Shown here piece by piece: positions 56,525 through 63,490 of a DNA stretch of 64,000 nucleotides. The position numbers and the translations under genes are program-made. The notes beneath the pieces are model-generated. The model did not search any database. It was given only the letters and a program-made list of their open reading frames with translations, and was not told the DNA's origin. Positions within the stretch are counted from its first letter, which is position 1; every line of letters starts with the position of its first letter. The stretch comes from Massilibacteroides vaginae (lineage in GTDB: Bacteria > Bacteroidota > Bacteroidia > Bacteroidales > Tannerellaceae), in the NCBI RefSeq assembly GCF_900178525.1, contig NZ_FXDJ01000009.1, positions 1,539,001-1,603,000 of the forward strand, given 5' to 3'.

Positions 56525-57100
56525 TTAAAAATAATAACCAATAGAAATACGTAGTTTCTGACGTTTAAAATTAGTAATGCCCTTTTCTATATTGGTAAAT
56601 CCACGTTGATATGTGCCAGAGATAAAATAGCGATGATAAGATAAACCAATCCCGAAATTAAGTCCCATGCCAAACCTGTTATATACATCAAATGGGGATT
56701 TGTCTTCTAACCGACCATCAGCATATTCATAATCTTTTGAACCGAATAAATTATACCTTGTGTATAATCCCGCATCTGCAAGAAGCACTGTTTTTCCAAT
56801 ATGTGGTCTATAAGAAAACACCAATGGAATTTCTACAGCATACATTGAAATATCAGCTCGTTTTATCGCAGCATTAGATTGGTATGAGAATCCATTACTC
56901 GAAAAAAGCACACTGGGCTGGAATACGATTTTTTTTGACAGAGCAACATCATACGCCCCACCCAAATGAAAGCCTGTTTCTGATTTAACATTTCCAGTTG
57001 TAGCCGAAGAAAAATCCACTCCTCCTTTTACACTAAATTGCGCAAAAGAAGACAACGTAATAAAGCTGCAAATTACTAACAGTAAGAATTTTTGTTTCAT
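56525..57100 (-). CDS. small outer-membrane beta-barrel protein
   Basis: The 191-residue protein has a signal peptide (FLLLVICSFITLSSFAQ) and alternating beta strands (FSVKGGVDFSSATTG, FGIGLSYHRYFISGTYQRG) ending in aromatic RISIGYYF, typical of eight-stranded OmpX/porin-like barrels of Bacteroidetes (PorT-like domain). It lies 84 nt after the 138-residue gene and before the TonB-like receptor on the same strand and may be cotranscribed. Confidence 0.82.
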   Translation of the reverse strand: MKQKFLLLVICSFITLSSFAQFSVKGGVDFSSATTGNVKSETGFHLGGAYDVALSKKIVFQPSVLFSSNGFSYQSNAAIKRADISMYAVEIPLVFSYRPHIGKTVLLADAGLYTRYNLFGSKDYEYADGRLEDKSPFDVYNRFGMGLNFGIGLSYHRYFISGTYQRGFTNIEKGITNFKRQKLRISIGYYF

Positions 57101-57184
57101 ATTTAAGTTTGTTTTTATTATTAATAATTCGAATAATGATCTAAGAAAAATAGTGCGAAAAGTATCATTTTTTTATGTAAAATA

Positions 57185-57601
57185 TTATGTTTCAATTATA
57201 TCTTCCCATTCTATGTTTAGGCTTTGAGAATTATTATGAGTTAGGAACTCAATTAATCCGTCTCTTGTTGTACAGATCGGTATTGTAGTAGAGCCCAAAT
57301 ATGTTTTTCCTTCGCTAAGTGCAATAGGTAGCTTATCTTCTCTATTCCATTTTATTATACGATTATCACCAACGAGATCTCCTCTATCATTTTTTGCGTT
57401 GAAAACTTTTGAAAGTTTAAAAAAATGTTTTTCTTCGCCGTAAATTTGTATGATTCCATTATTACAAATAATCGGAACAAGTAATGTTTGTTGGTGATGT
57501 TTATAGTTTTCATATACAATAAACCTTGCAGAATTAAATAGACCTGTTTCTGAAAACTGCCAGATTGAATAATTACTATGGGATGAAATAAGTTTATCCA
57601 T
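57185..57601 (-). CDS. uncharacterized 138-residue protein in the LuxR/ThiF locus
   Basis: I do not recognise this family. It has no signal peptide or transmembrane segment, so it should be cytoplasmic. It is mixed alpha/beta, with IWQFSETGLFNSARFIVYEN near the N-terminus, the turn-rich NRIIKWNREDKLPIALSEGK and an acidic C-terminus. Its single promoter carries the TACCC-AAAA-GGGTA palindrome immediately upstream of the -33, the same arrangement as at the ThiF-like gene, so the two probably belong to one regulon. Confidence 0.7.
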   Translation of the reverse strand: MDKLISSHSNYSIWQFSETGLFNSARFIVYENYKHHQQTLLVPIICNNGIIQIYGEEKHFFKLSKVFNAKNDRGDLVGDNRIIKWNREDKLPIALSEGKTYLGSTTIPICTTRDGLIEFLTHNNSQSLNIEWEDIIET

Positions 57602-57631
57602 AATATATAATTTGCTAATTAATTGTTAATG

Positions 57632-57662
57632 CAAAAGTATCCGGGACCATATCATAGAACAA
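57632..57662 (-). promoter_or_regulatory. promoter of the 138-residue gene
   Basis: On the minus strand TTG (57662-57660), a 20-nt gap and TACTTTTG (57639-57632) form a consensus-like promoter with a leader of about 25 nt. The TACCC palindrome at 57663-57676 directly abuts the -33, the site of an activator. Confidence 0.7.
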
Positions 57663-57676
57663 TACCCAAAAGGGTA
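57663..57676. promoter_or_regulatory. palindromic operator site 1 (TACCC-AAAA-GGGTA)
   Basis: The 14-bp palindrome lies directly upstream of the -33 of the 138-residue gene. The 17-mer CAATACCCAAAAGGGTA is identical to that at site 3 (59369-59385). Likely bound by the neighbouring LuxR-type regulator (inference). Confidence 0.65.
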
Positions 57677-57698
57677 ATAGCTTGTTATTCAGAAAAAA

Positions 57699-57714
57699 AT
57701 ACCCAAATGGGTAT
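57699..57714. promoter_or_regulatory. palindromic operator site 2 (ATACCCA-AA-TGGGTAT)
   Basis: A near-perfect dyad with 7-bp arms, 37 bp from site 1 and about 45 bases before the LuxR-type gene, in the position for autoregulation. Confidence 0.65.
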
Positions 57715-57757
57715 GAACGATCAGTGCATCTTATACTATTAATAACCATAAAAGGAT

Positions 57758-58519
57758 ATGGCGGAAATAAATGATTTTTTTATTGAGGAAAACTCAATTA
57801 ATTATATCCCGGAAGAGAAATATGTAACGATACAAGATATCGTTGAAGACATTGACGCTATTGCTCGTACTACCTATATGAGTTTATACGTGATTGATTA
57901 CTATAAGCAGAATTTTTTATACGTATCTGATAATCCTTTGTTTTTATGTGGCATGGCAGCAGAAACAGTAAAAGAGCTGGGTTACAACTTCTATATGAAT
58001 CATGTGGTTCCTGAAGATTTACAACTGTTGCTTGAAATAAATACCGCTGGATTTAAGTTCTTGCGGAACGTTCCGATCAATGAGGTACGTGATTACACAA
58101 TCTCATACGACTTCTTTTTGAAGAATAAAGATTCTCGTAAAAAACAACTAATAAATCATCAGATTACGCCCCTTCGCCAAATTGAAAACGGGAAAGTGTG
58201 GTTAGGACTTTGCGTAGCATCAATTTCCTCAAGCAATAAATCCGGGAACATAAAGATGCTTAAAAACAAATCAGGTGTATATTGGAACTACAACAGAGAG
58301 AGTAAAAAATGGAAAGAAGCTATACGTCCGGAATTAAAACCCGTGGAAGAAGAAGTTCTTAAATTATCGGCAATGGGATATACTATGTCTGAAATCGCAA
58401 ACGAAATAAATCGTTCTTTTGATACTGTAAAAGCCTACAGGAAAAACATTTTTGAAAAATTAGGTGTAAATAATATTTCAGAAGCTATAAGCTACGTTAT
58501 GAATCACCGGTTATTTTAA
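57758..58519 (+). CDS. LuxR-family transcriptional regulator with PAS-like N-terminus
   Basis: The 253-residue protein has a PAS-like sensor half (residues about 30-165: YVIDYYKQNFLYVSDNPLFL, then the HQITPLRQIENGKVWLGLC strands) and a LuxR helix-turn-helix at the C-terminus (VEEEVLKLSAMGYTMSEIAN, then the recognition helix region SFDTVKAYRKNIFEKLGV). No receiver domain is seen, so it is not a classical two-component regulator. It is divergent from the 138-residue gene and convergent with the ThiF-like gene. Three copies of one palindrome lie at these promoters, so it is the best candidate to bind them. Confidence 0.85.
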   Translation: MAEINDFFIEENSINYIPEEKYVTIQDIVEDIDAIARTTYMSLYVIDYYKQNFLYVSDNPLFLCGMAAETVKELGYNFYMNHVVPEDLQLLLEINTAGFKFLRNVPINEVRDYTISYDFFLKNKDSRKKQLINHQITPLRQIENGKVWLGLCVASISSSNKSGNIKMLKNKSGVYWNYNRESKKWKEAIRPELKPVEEEVLKLSAMGYTMSEIANEINRSFDTVKAYRKNIFEKLGVNNISEAISYVMNHRLF

Positions 58520-58524
58520 TACAG

Positions 58525-58550
58525 CTACCTTGTTAAGGTAGATATTTTCT
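58525..58550. terminator. bidirectional terminator between the LuxR and ThiF-like genes
   Basis: CTACCTT-gtt-AAGGTAG forms a perfect 7-bp stem with a three-base loop, followed by ATATTTTCT. It lies 6 nt after the LuxR stop in the 44-nt convergent gap. Confidence 0.7.
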
Positions 58551-58563
58551 AATAGTAAGCAGT

Positions 58564-59322
58564 TTAGTTCCTATCATCTATAATCGATGACAGATAAAAC
58601 TTAGGATACCTTTTTACTTTTTGTCCTGTTACAATATTAAACAATATATTGGTGCATAATCCTCCTACAATCCAGGACGCAATTGCGAGTTGTGGAGGAG
58701 GGAGTACTGTCTTTTCATTTTTATAAGCTGTAATAATATTTTCTATCCATGGTTTAGGTTGTGACCAAAATTTAAAATAGTTAACGATGTGTTCAATAAG
58801 TCTTACCTCGAAGTTTTGCCAGTTATCAGAAAAGTCTTTTAATTGAGGCCCGGTTGGTTCTACAACTATTACCAAACCACCCCAGCCAATATTATAAGGA
58901 TGTAAAACCGGAATATTATACCTTTGGCAAGCTTCGTCAAACACAAACGGAATTTCTGATTTAAAATCCAGCGCATTTATTGCTATGTCATGTTCTTTGA
59001 TAAGTTCTTCTACATTGTTTTTATCAATAAAATCCTTTATAGCTGATATTTTTGCGTTCGGATTAATACTCAACAAACGCTCTTTTAAAGCATGAACTTT
59101 GGGTTTCCCAATATCTTCCATACAATAATTCTGTCTGTTGAGGTTGGACTCTTCAACTATATCATTATCAATAATCGTTATCGTTTCAAAACCCAATCGC
59201 AAGGCACATTCGGCAATAATACTTCCAATACCGACTCCTCCTAACAAGATACGATAATTCTTAACAAGCTGCTGCTCTTCAGGTCGAATGTAAATTCTGT
59301 TTCTAATATATCTTTCTTCCAT
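58564..59322 (-). CDS. ThiF/E1-like adenylyltransferase family protein
   Basis: The protein has the Rossmann ATP site ILLGGVGIGSIIAECALRL, the IDNDIVEESNLNRQNY motif with the Arg finger, DIGKPKVHAL and the NALDFKSEIPFVFDEACQ segment. This is the adenylating fold used by ThiF, MoeB and ubiquitin E1. No CxxC zinc pair is seen, unlike MoeB or ThiF proper. The frame opens at 59343, but that ATG lies in the predicted -7 element; the next, at 59322 (MEERYIRNRI), gives 252 residues and a usable leader. No ThiS/MoaD-like partner with a C-terminal GG is in the window. Function is unknown; it may activate a peptide or protein C-terminus. Confidence 0.85.
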   Translation of the reverse strand: MEERYIRNRIYIRPEEQQLVKNYRILLGGVGIGSIIAECALRLGFETITIIDNDIVEESNLNRQNYCMEDIGKPKVHALKERLLSINPNAKISAIKDFIDKNNVEELIKEHDIAINALDFKSEIPFVFDEACQRYNIPVLHPYNIGWGGLVIVVEPTGPQLKDFSDNWQNFEVRLIEHIVNYFKFWSQPKPWIENIITAYKNEKTVLPPPQLAIASWIVGGLCTNILFNIVTGQKVKRYPKFYLSSIIDDRN

Positions 59323-59340
59323 ATAGCGTAATTTCTTATA

Positions 59341-59371
59341 CAAAAATCAGGATGAATTATAGAATAAGCAA
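59341..59371 (-). promoter_or_regulatory. probable activator-dependent promoter of the ThiF-like gene
   Basis: On the minus strand TTG (59371-59369) is followed after 20 nt by GATTTTTG (59348-59341), a weak -7 box. Spacing is identical to the promoter at 57632-57662, and the palindrome again abuts the -33. The poor -7 fits a need for an activator. Confidence 0.5.
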
Positions 59372-59385
59372 TACCCAAAAGGGTA
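59372..59385. promoter_or_regulatory. palindromic operator site 3 (TACCC-AAAA-GGGTA)
   Basis: Identical in sequence to site 1, 1.7 kb away, and at the same position relative to the downstream -33 of the ThiF-like gene. On the other side lies the leader of the WYL gene. Confidence 0.65.
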
Positions 59386-59454
59386 GATATCTGTTTTTAC
59401 GGATCTGTGGTTTTTTCCGTTGGAAAATAAACAATATACATTAGGAATATCGTT

Positions 59455-59462
59455 TATCTTTG
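59455..59462 (+). promoter_or_regulatory. candidate -7 box for the WYL regulator gene
   Basis: TATCTTTG matches TAnnTTTG, giving a leader of about 145 nt that contains two short hairpins (GAGG-tttttaat-CCTC and ACAGG-ttttct-CCTGT). No -33 at normal spacing. Confidence 0.35.
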
Positions 59463-59613
59463 TTGGTATGGAATTAGGAGGTTTTTAATCCTCAGAAAGT
59501 TGCACTCTAAAATAATAATGAACAGGTTTTCTCCTGTAGGGATAGCAGCTTGAAATCAGAAATAATATACGGAGAATAATTCAGTGAACCCAAAACAGCA
59601 ATAAATATTCATT

Positions 59614-60621
59614 ATGGCAACCAATAAACAAGCGCAAATCAGATATCAAACTTTAGATCGATGCTTCAGTAACCACGGTAGAAGATACTATATCAAAGAC
59701 TTGATAGAAGAGTGCAATCAGGCCCTTTTTGATCAAACAGGTATTGTTGATGGTGTGAAGGAACGTCAGATACGTCAAGATATCAGTGATATGGAAAGTA
59801 TTTGGAATATACCTATATGTAAACCACGTGATGGCAGAAAAACATATTACCACTATGATGATTCGCGTTATTCCATCAACAATCAACCATTAAATGAAAC
59901 TGAACTCAACCAGCTGAAAGAAACAATATATATGCTCAATCGCTTCAAAGGAATGCCTCAATTCGGTTGGATGGAAGAGATTCTTGCACGATTTGAAACG
60001 ACATTCAAATTAAGAGGGGGCGCAGCAAATATTGTTGGCTTTGAGCAAAACCCCTATTTGAAAGGTTTAAATTTATTCTCCGACATTTTTAATGCTATTT
60101 TAAATCAGCAAACACTTCGGATTATTTACCAGAAATTTGGAAAGGAATCAAAAGAATATCTATTTCATCCTTATTTTCTGAAGCAACACAACAATCGTTG
60201 GTTTCTGTTTGGTTTCTGTGATCACTTAAAAGAAAAACGATCTGTTACCAGCTTAGCCTTGGATAGAATTGAACAAATAACTTATGCAAACACGCCCTAT
60301 ATTGCAAATAATGAAATTGAGTTCAATGAATACTTTGAAGATGTAATAGGGGTTACTGTTCATGAAAAAGACGCCGAACGCATCATTTTGGAGGTAGACA
60401 ACACGCTCTATCCTTATGTGGAAACGAAACCATTACACGGCTCTCAAAAAAAGAAAGCACGAAATGAACATACAACAACTATTGAGCTAAGCCTGATTAT
60501 TAATTATGAGTTGGAAAATCTCCTCTTAGGTTATATTGATAAGATAAGAATTGTCACTCCTGACCATTTAAGAGAAAAAATGCTGACAAGAGTAAAAGAG
60601 GCGATACTAAGGAATTCATAA
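59614..60621 (+). CDS. WYL-domain transcriptional regulator
   Basis: The 335-residue protein has an N-terminal helix-turn-helix (residues about 1-70: YQTLDRCFSNHGRRYYIKDL, then KERQIRQDISDMESIW) and a WYL ligand-binding domain with IIYQKFGKESKEYLFHPYFL and RWFLFGFCDHLKEKR, plus the C-terminal WCX extension (IILEVDNTLYPYVETKPLHG). WYL regulators sense nucleotides or nucleic acids and often control defence or repair genes. Here it is followed by a HIRAN protein, which suits a stress or DNA-related role. Confidence 0.9.
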   Translation: MATNKQAQIRYQTLDRCFSNHGRRYYIKDLIEECNQALFDQTGIVDGVKERQIRQDISDMESIWNIPICKPRDGRKTYYHYDDSRYSINNQPLNETELNQLKETIYMLNRFKGMPQFGWMEEILARFETTFKLRGGAANIVGFEQNPYLKGLNLFSDIFNAILNQQTLRIIYQKFGKESKEYLFHPYFLKQHNNRWFLFGFCDHLKEKRSVTSLALDRIEQITYANTPYIANNEIEFNEYFEDVIGVTVHEKDAERIILEVDNTLYPYVETKPLHGSQKKKARNEHTTTIELSLIINYELENLLLGYIDKIRIVTPDHLREKMLTRVKEAILRNS

Positions 60622-60650
60622 CTATGCAGATAGGCTGCATAGTTGTATTT
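60620..60650 (+). terminator. terminator after the WYL gene
   Basis: AACTATGCAG, a 5-nt loop and CTGCATAGTT form a perfect 10-bp stem that begins at the stop codon, followed by GTATTTTA. The T tract is short. Confidence 0.65.
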
Positions 60651-60658
60651 TACATTTG
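60651..60658 (+). promoter_or_regulatory. candidate -7 box for the HIRAN gene
   Basis: TACATTTG lies 25 nt before the ATG. It directly follows the WYL terminator and no clear -33 is present. Confidence 0.35.
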
Positions 60659-60683
60659 TATCATAACATAAAAACTAACAGTT

Positions 60684-61010
60684 ATGATTAGCCAACATTA
60701 TGCTACATTCCACATTGCCGGATTTACTTATTGGGATGGTCTGGACGTTTTTGATGAATTGAAAATCGGAACAAAACTCACACTTGAGGCCGAACCAACA
60801 AACGGACACGACCCGAACGCGGTGAAAATTCTTTTTGAAGAAACGCTGCTCGGTTATATTCCGCGAGGTGAAAACGAAAAAATATCGAAATTCCTTCAAT
60901 TGGGATATACTGATTTGTTTTCTGCGATAATTAATCGGGTTGATCCCGAGACTCACCCCGAAAAACAAATCAGTGTAACGATTAAAATTAATAAAAAAAC
61001 GGAGTTTTAA
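60684..61010 (+). CDS. stand-alone HIRAN-domain protein
   Basis: This 108-residue protein is a HIRAN domain: FHIAGFTYWDGLDVFDELKI, then LTLEAEPTNGHDPNAVKILF and LLGYIPRGENEKIS. HIRAN domains bind 3'-OH DNA ends and occur in helicases such as HLTF and in small prokaryotic proteins. Being alone it may recruit partners to damaged DNA. It follows the WYL regulator by 62 nt. Confidence 0.88.
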   Translation: MISQHYATFHIAGFTYWDGLDVFDELKIGTKLTLEAEPTNGHDPNAVKILFEETLLGYIPRGENEKISKFLQLGYTDLFSAIINRVDPETHPEKQISVTIKINKKTEF

Positions 61011-61046
61011 TCGGTTATTATTGTTCGTTTTGTCATTGTAAAATGC

Positions 61047-61088
61047 AAAAAGTCCCAACTATTTCTCAATGACTTAGTTGGGACTTTT
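61047..61088. terminator. bidirectional terminator between HIRAN and ahpF genes
   Basis: AAAAGTCCCAACTA (61048-61061) pairs perfectly with TAGTTGGGACTTTT (61075-61088), giving a 14-bp stem with A and T flanks on either side. It serves both convergent genes. Confidence 0.9.
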
Positions 61089-61114
61089 GGGGTTCTTATT
61101 CAGTCTGTTCCTGA

Positions 61115-62668
61115 TTAGCCAATAACTCCTCTCACGCGATCGTCGAAAGCGGAAAGGGCAGCTTTGGCGCCTTCTCCCATGGCGATGATGATTTGCTTGA
61201 ATGGAACGGTCGAAACATCTCCGGCGGCGTAAATGCCGGGCACATTGGTGCGACAATGTTCGTCGATGATGATTTCTCCCGGACGATTGGTCGCTACAAT
61301 ATTTTGGAATGGACCGCTATTGGGTGCTAAACCTATCTGAACGAAGATGCCGTCTAAATCTATTTGCCGGATTTCTTCCGTGATCCGGTTCTTAATCTGT
61401 ATTCCGCTTACTTTCTCTCCGTTTCCGATTACTTGTAGTGTCTGTGTGGAAGTGAATACTTCTGTATTTGGAAGAGCTTTAACTTTTTCCTGTAATACCT
61501 GATCCGCTTTCAGTTCATCCAAAAATTCAAGCACGGTTACTTTTGAACAGATGCCGGCTAAATCAATCGCGGCTTCTATCCCTGAATTTCCACCACCAAC
61601 AACGGCAACATGTTTTCCCTTATAAAATGGTCCGTCGCAATGAGGACAGAAGGCTACTCCGTGACCAATATGTTCACTTTCTCCCGGCACATTTAGTTTT
61701 CTCCAGCTTGCACCGCTGGCTACGATTACTGCCGGAGCCGAGAAACGTTCGCCATTTACAGTCGTGAGGATTTTTTGTGTTTCGTCGAGTTCTACTTTTT
61801 TCACCTGACGATGTTCCAGTATATCTATAGGGTATTGAGCCATGTGCGTTCTCAGGTTGTCTGCTAAAACACTTCCGGTTGTTTCCGGAATAGAAATGAG
61901 ATTTTCAATGCTTACCGTGTCTTTTACCTGTCCGCCGATACGTTCCGCGAGGACAGCCACTTTAAGTCCTTTTCTGGCAGAATAGATAGCAGCGGCAGCC
62001 CCGGCCGGACCACCTCCCACAACGAGTACGTCGTATGTTTTGATGGAACTATCTATCGCGCTTTCATCGATGCCGTATTCAGCTTCTAATTTAGCTAAGA
62101 GTTCGCCGAAATCGGAACGACCGGAATGGAGTAATTTACCATCCGCGTATACAGCCGGAACACCATGAAGTTTAAGCGCGTCTACTTCTGCCTGATTGAT
62201 AGCGCCGTCAACCATTTCGTGGCTGATGCTTTTATTTAGTGTAGTCATCGCGTTAAGCGCCTGCACTACATCCGGACAGTTTGTACAAGTTAAAGACACA
62301 TAAGTAGTGAGATGAATAGGCCCTTTCAGTGCCTGAACACGTTTGGTGATTGTTTCGTCCGGCAAGTTTTTTCCTTTGCCGTCCGCATTTAGAATAGCCA
62401 ATAATAAAGAGGTAAACTCATGTCCGTTTGGTACACCCCGGAATTTAATATCCGTGTCAATGTCATTTTTCAGAATAGAAAACGCTAACCCGTCACCGTC
62501 ATTAACCAGTAGATTTATTTTATTGCTACTATCGGCCACATCGCCCAACAAGCCGACTAACTCCTCTTTGCTCTCATGAGCAGGAGCAATCTTTACATCG
62601 AATGTGTAATGCGATTCTAAGGTGGCGAAGATAGATTTTAATTGTTCTTTAAGTGCTTGATCTAACAT
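61115..62668 (-). CDS. ahpF: alkyl hydroperoxide reductase subunit F
   Basis: AhpF reduces AhpC with NADH. It has the N-terminal tandem thioredoxin domain with CxxC in SLTCTNCPDVVQ, an FAD site VVGGGPAGAAAAIYSARKG, the second disulfide in FCPHCDGPF, an NAD site VVGGGNSGIEAAIDLAG and the C-terminal GIYAAGDVSTVPFKQI. The ATG at 62668 (MLDQALKEQL) gives 517 residues like the E. coli enzyme; the open frame extends 15 codons above. It follows ahpC across a hairpin. Confidence 0.97.
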   Translation of the reverse strand: MLDQALKEQLKSIFATLESHYTFDVKIAPAHESKEELVGLLGDVADSSNKINLLVNDGDGLAFSILKNDIDTDIKFRGVPNGHEFTSLLLAILNADGKGKNLPDETITKRVQALKGPIHLTTYVSLTCTNCPDVVQALNAMTTLNKSISHEMVDGAINQAEVDALKLHGVPAVYADGKLLHSGRSDFGELLAKLEAEYGIDESAIDSSIKTYDVLVVGGGPAGAAAAIYSARKGLKVAVLAERIGGQVKDTVSIENLISIPETTGSVLADNLRTHMAQYPIDILEHRQVKKVELDETQKILTTVNGERFSAPAVIVASGASWRKLNVPGESEHIGHGVAFCPHCDGPFYKGKHVAVVGGGNSGIEAAIDLAGICSKVTVLEFLDELKADQVLQEKVKALPNTEVFTSTQTLQVIGNGEKVSGIQIKNRITEEIRQIDLDGIFVQIGLAPNSGPFQNIVATNRPGEIIIDEHCRTNVPGIYAAGDVSTVPFKQIIIAMGEGAKAALSAFDDRVRGVIG

Positions 62669-62692
62669 GTGGTATCTGTTTTTATAGTTTTT

Positions 62693-62733
62693 AGTAATAA
62701 AAAAGACCGGCAAAGATAATCTGCGCCGGTCTT
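62693..62733 (-). terminator. hairpin between ahpC and ahpF
   Basis: AAGACCGGC (62703-62711) pairs with GCCGGTCTT (62725-62733); on the minus strand it is followed by a T run. It lies 18 nt after the ahpC stop and probably ends or attenuates transcription, lowering ahpF relative to ahpC. Confidence 0.8.
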
Positions 62734-62751
62734 CCTTCCTTTTGTTTAAAT

Positions 62752-63318
62752 TTAGATTTTACCGACTAAATCGATACTTGGCTTTAATGTTGCGTCGCCT
62801 TTTTTCCACTTTGCTGGACAAACTTCTCCATCATGACTTGCTACGAACAATGCAGCTTCTGCTTTACGAAGCAACTCGTCTGCGTTACGTCCGATGTTGT
62901 TATCATGAATCTCAGCGATTTTAATTTTACCTTCCGGGTTTACAAGGAATGTTCCGCGGTAAGCTAAACCTTCTTCTTCAATCATTACACCGAAACCACG
63001 GCTTAATATACCGGTTGGGTCGGCAAGCATAGGGTATTTTATCTTACGAATGCTTTCAGAGGCATCATGCCATGCTTTGTGAACAAAATGAGTATCTGTA
63101 CTTACAGAATAAATTTCTACACCCAACTCCTGGAATTTCGCATATTTATCTGCCATGTCTTCCAGTTCGGTAGGACAAACGAAGGTAAAGTCTGCCGGGT
63201 AGAAAAAGAAAATTGACCATTTCCCTTTGATGTCGTCACTGCTTATCGTTTTAAAACTGCCATTGTGATAAGCCTGTACTTTAAAGTCTGTTACTTGTGA
63301 ATTGATAATAGGTTCCAT
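62752..63318 (-). CDS. ahpC: alkyl hydroperoxide reductase subunit C (peroxiredoxin)
   Basis: The 188-residue 2-Cys peroxiredoxin has the peroxidatic Cys in DFTFVCPTELEDMA and the resolving Cys in HDGEVCPAKWKKGD. It detoxifies H2O2 and organic peroxides with AhpF, encoded just downstream. Length and motifs are typical. Confidence 0.98.
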   Translation of the reverse strand: MEPIINSQVTDFKVQAYHNGSFKTISSDDIKGKWSIFFFYPADFTFVCPTELEDMADKYAKFQELGVEIYSVSTDTHFVHKAWHDASESIRKIKYPMLADPTGILSRGFGVMIEEEGLAYRGTFLVNPEGKIKIAEIHDNNIGRNADELLRKAEAALFVASHDGEVCPAKWKKGDATLKPSIDLVGKI

Positions 63319-63355
63319 AAATTTTATTTTTTTTGTTCGTTTAATTTATTTGTTG

Positions 63356-63363
63356 CAAAAGTA
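63356..63363 (-). promoter_or_regulatory. candidate -7 box for ahpC
   Basis: Minus-strand TACTTTTG matches the -7 consensus and would give a leader of about 30 nt. The -33 TTG is not evident, which fits activator control such as OxyR, though no site is identified. Confidence 0.45.
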
Positions 63364-63459
63364 TGGACAAAAAGAAAGAATGACGAAAATTCTCAATCGG
63401 TAAATTCTATATAGTGATAGATGAGGGATGTTTCCTTTTCATAAGTGAATAATAATGTG

Positions 63460-63467
63460 TACTTTTG
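63460..63467 (+). promoter_or_regulatory. candidate -7 box for the DUF4290 gene
   Basis: TACTTTTG lies 23 nt before the ATG at 63491. The -33 position holds TTTTC rather than TTTG. Confidence 0.4.
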
Positions 63468-63490
63468 CGCTATAAATCTTATAATTAAAT

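Noticed and set aside
58564-59343. ThiF-like gene as part of a PRTRC plasmid cluster or a CBASS operon
   Set aside because: No PRTRC B/C/E/F, ParB, cyclase, E2 or JAB-type genes are nearby.
54098-61010. Integrated mobile element or prophage
   Set aside because: The region has composition changes and accessory genes, but no integrase, transposase, tRNA target or flanking direct repeats were found.
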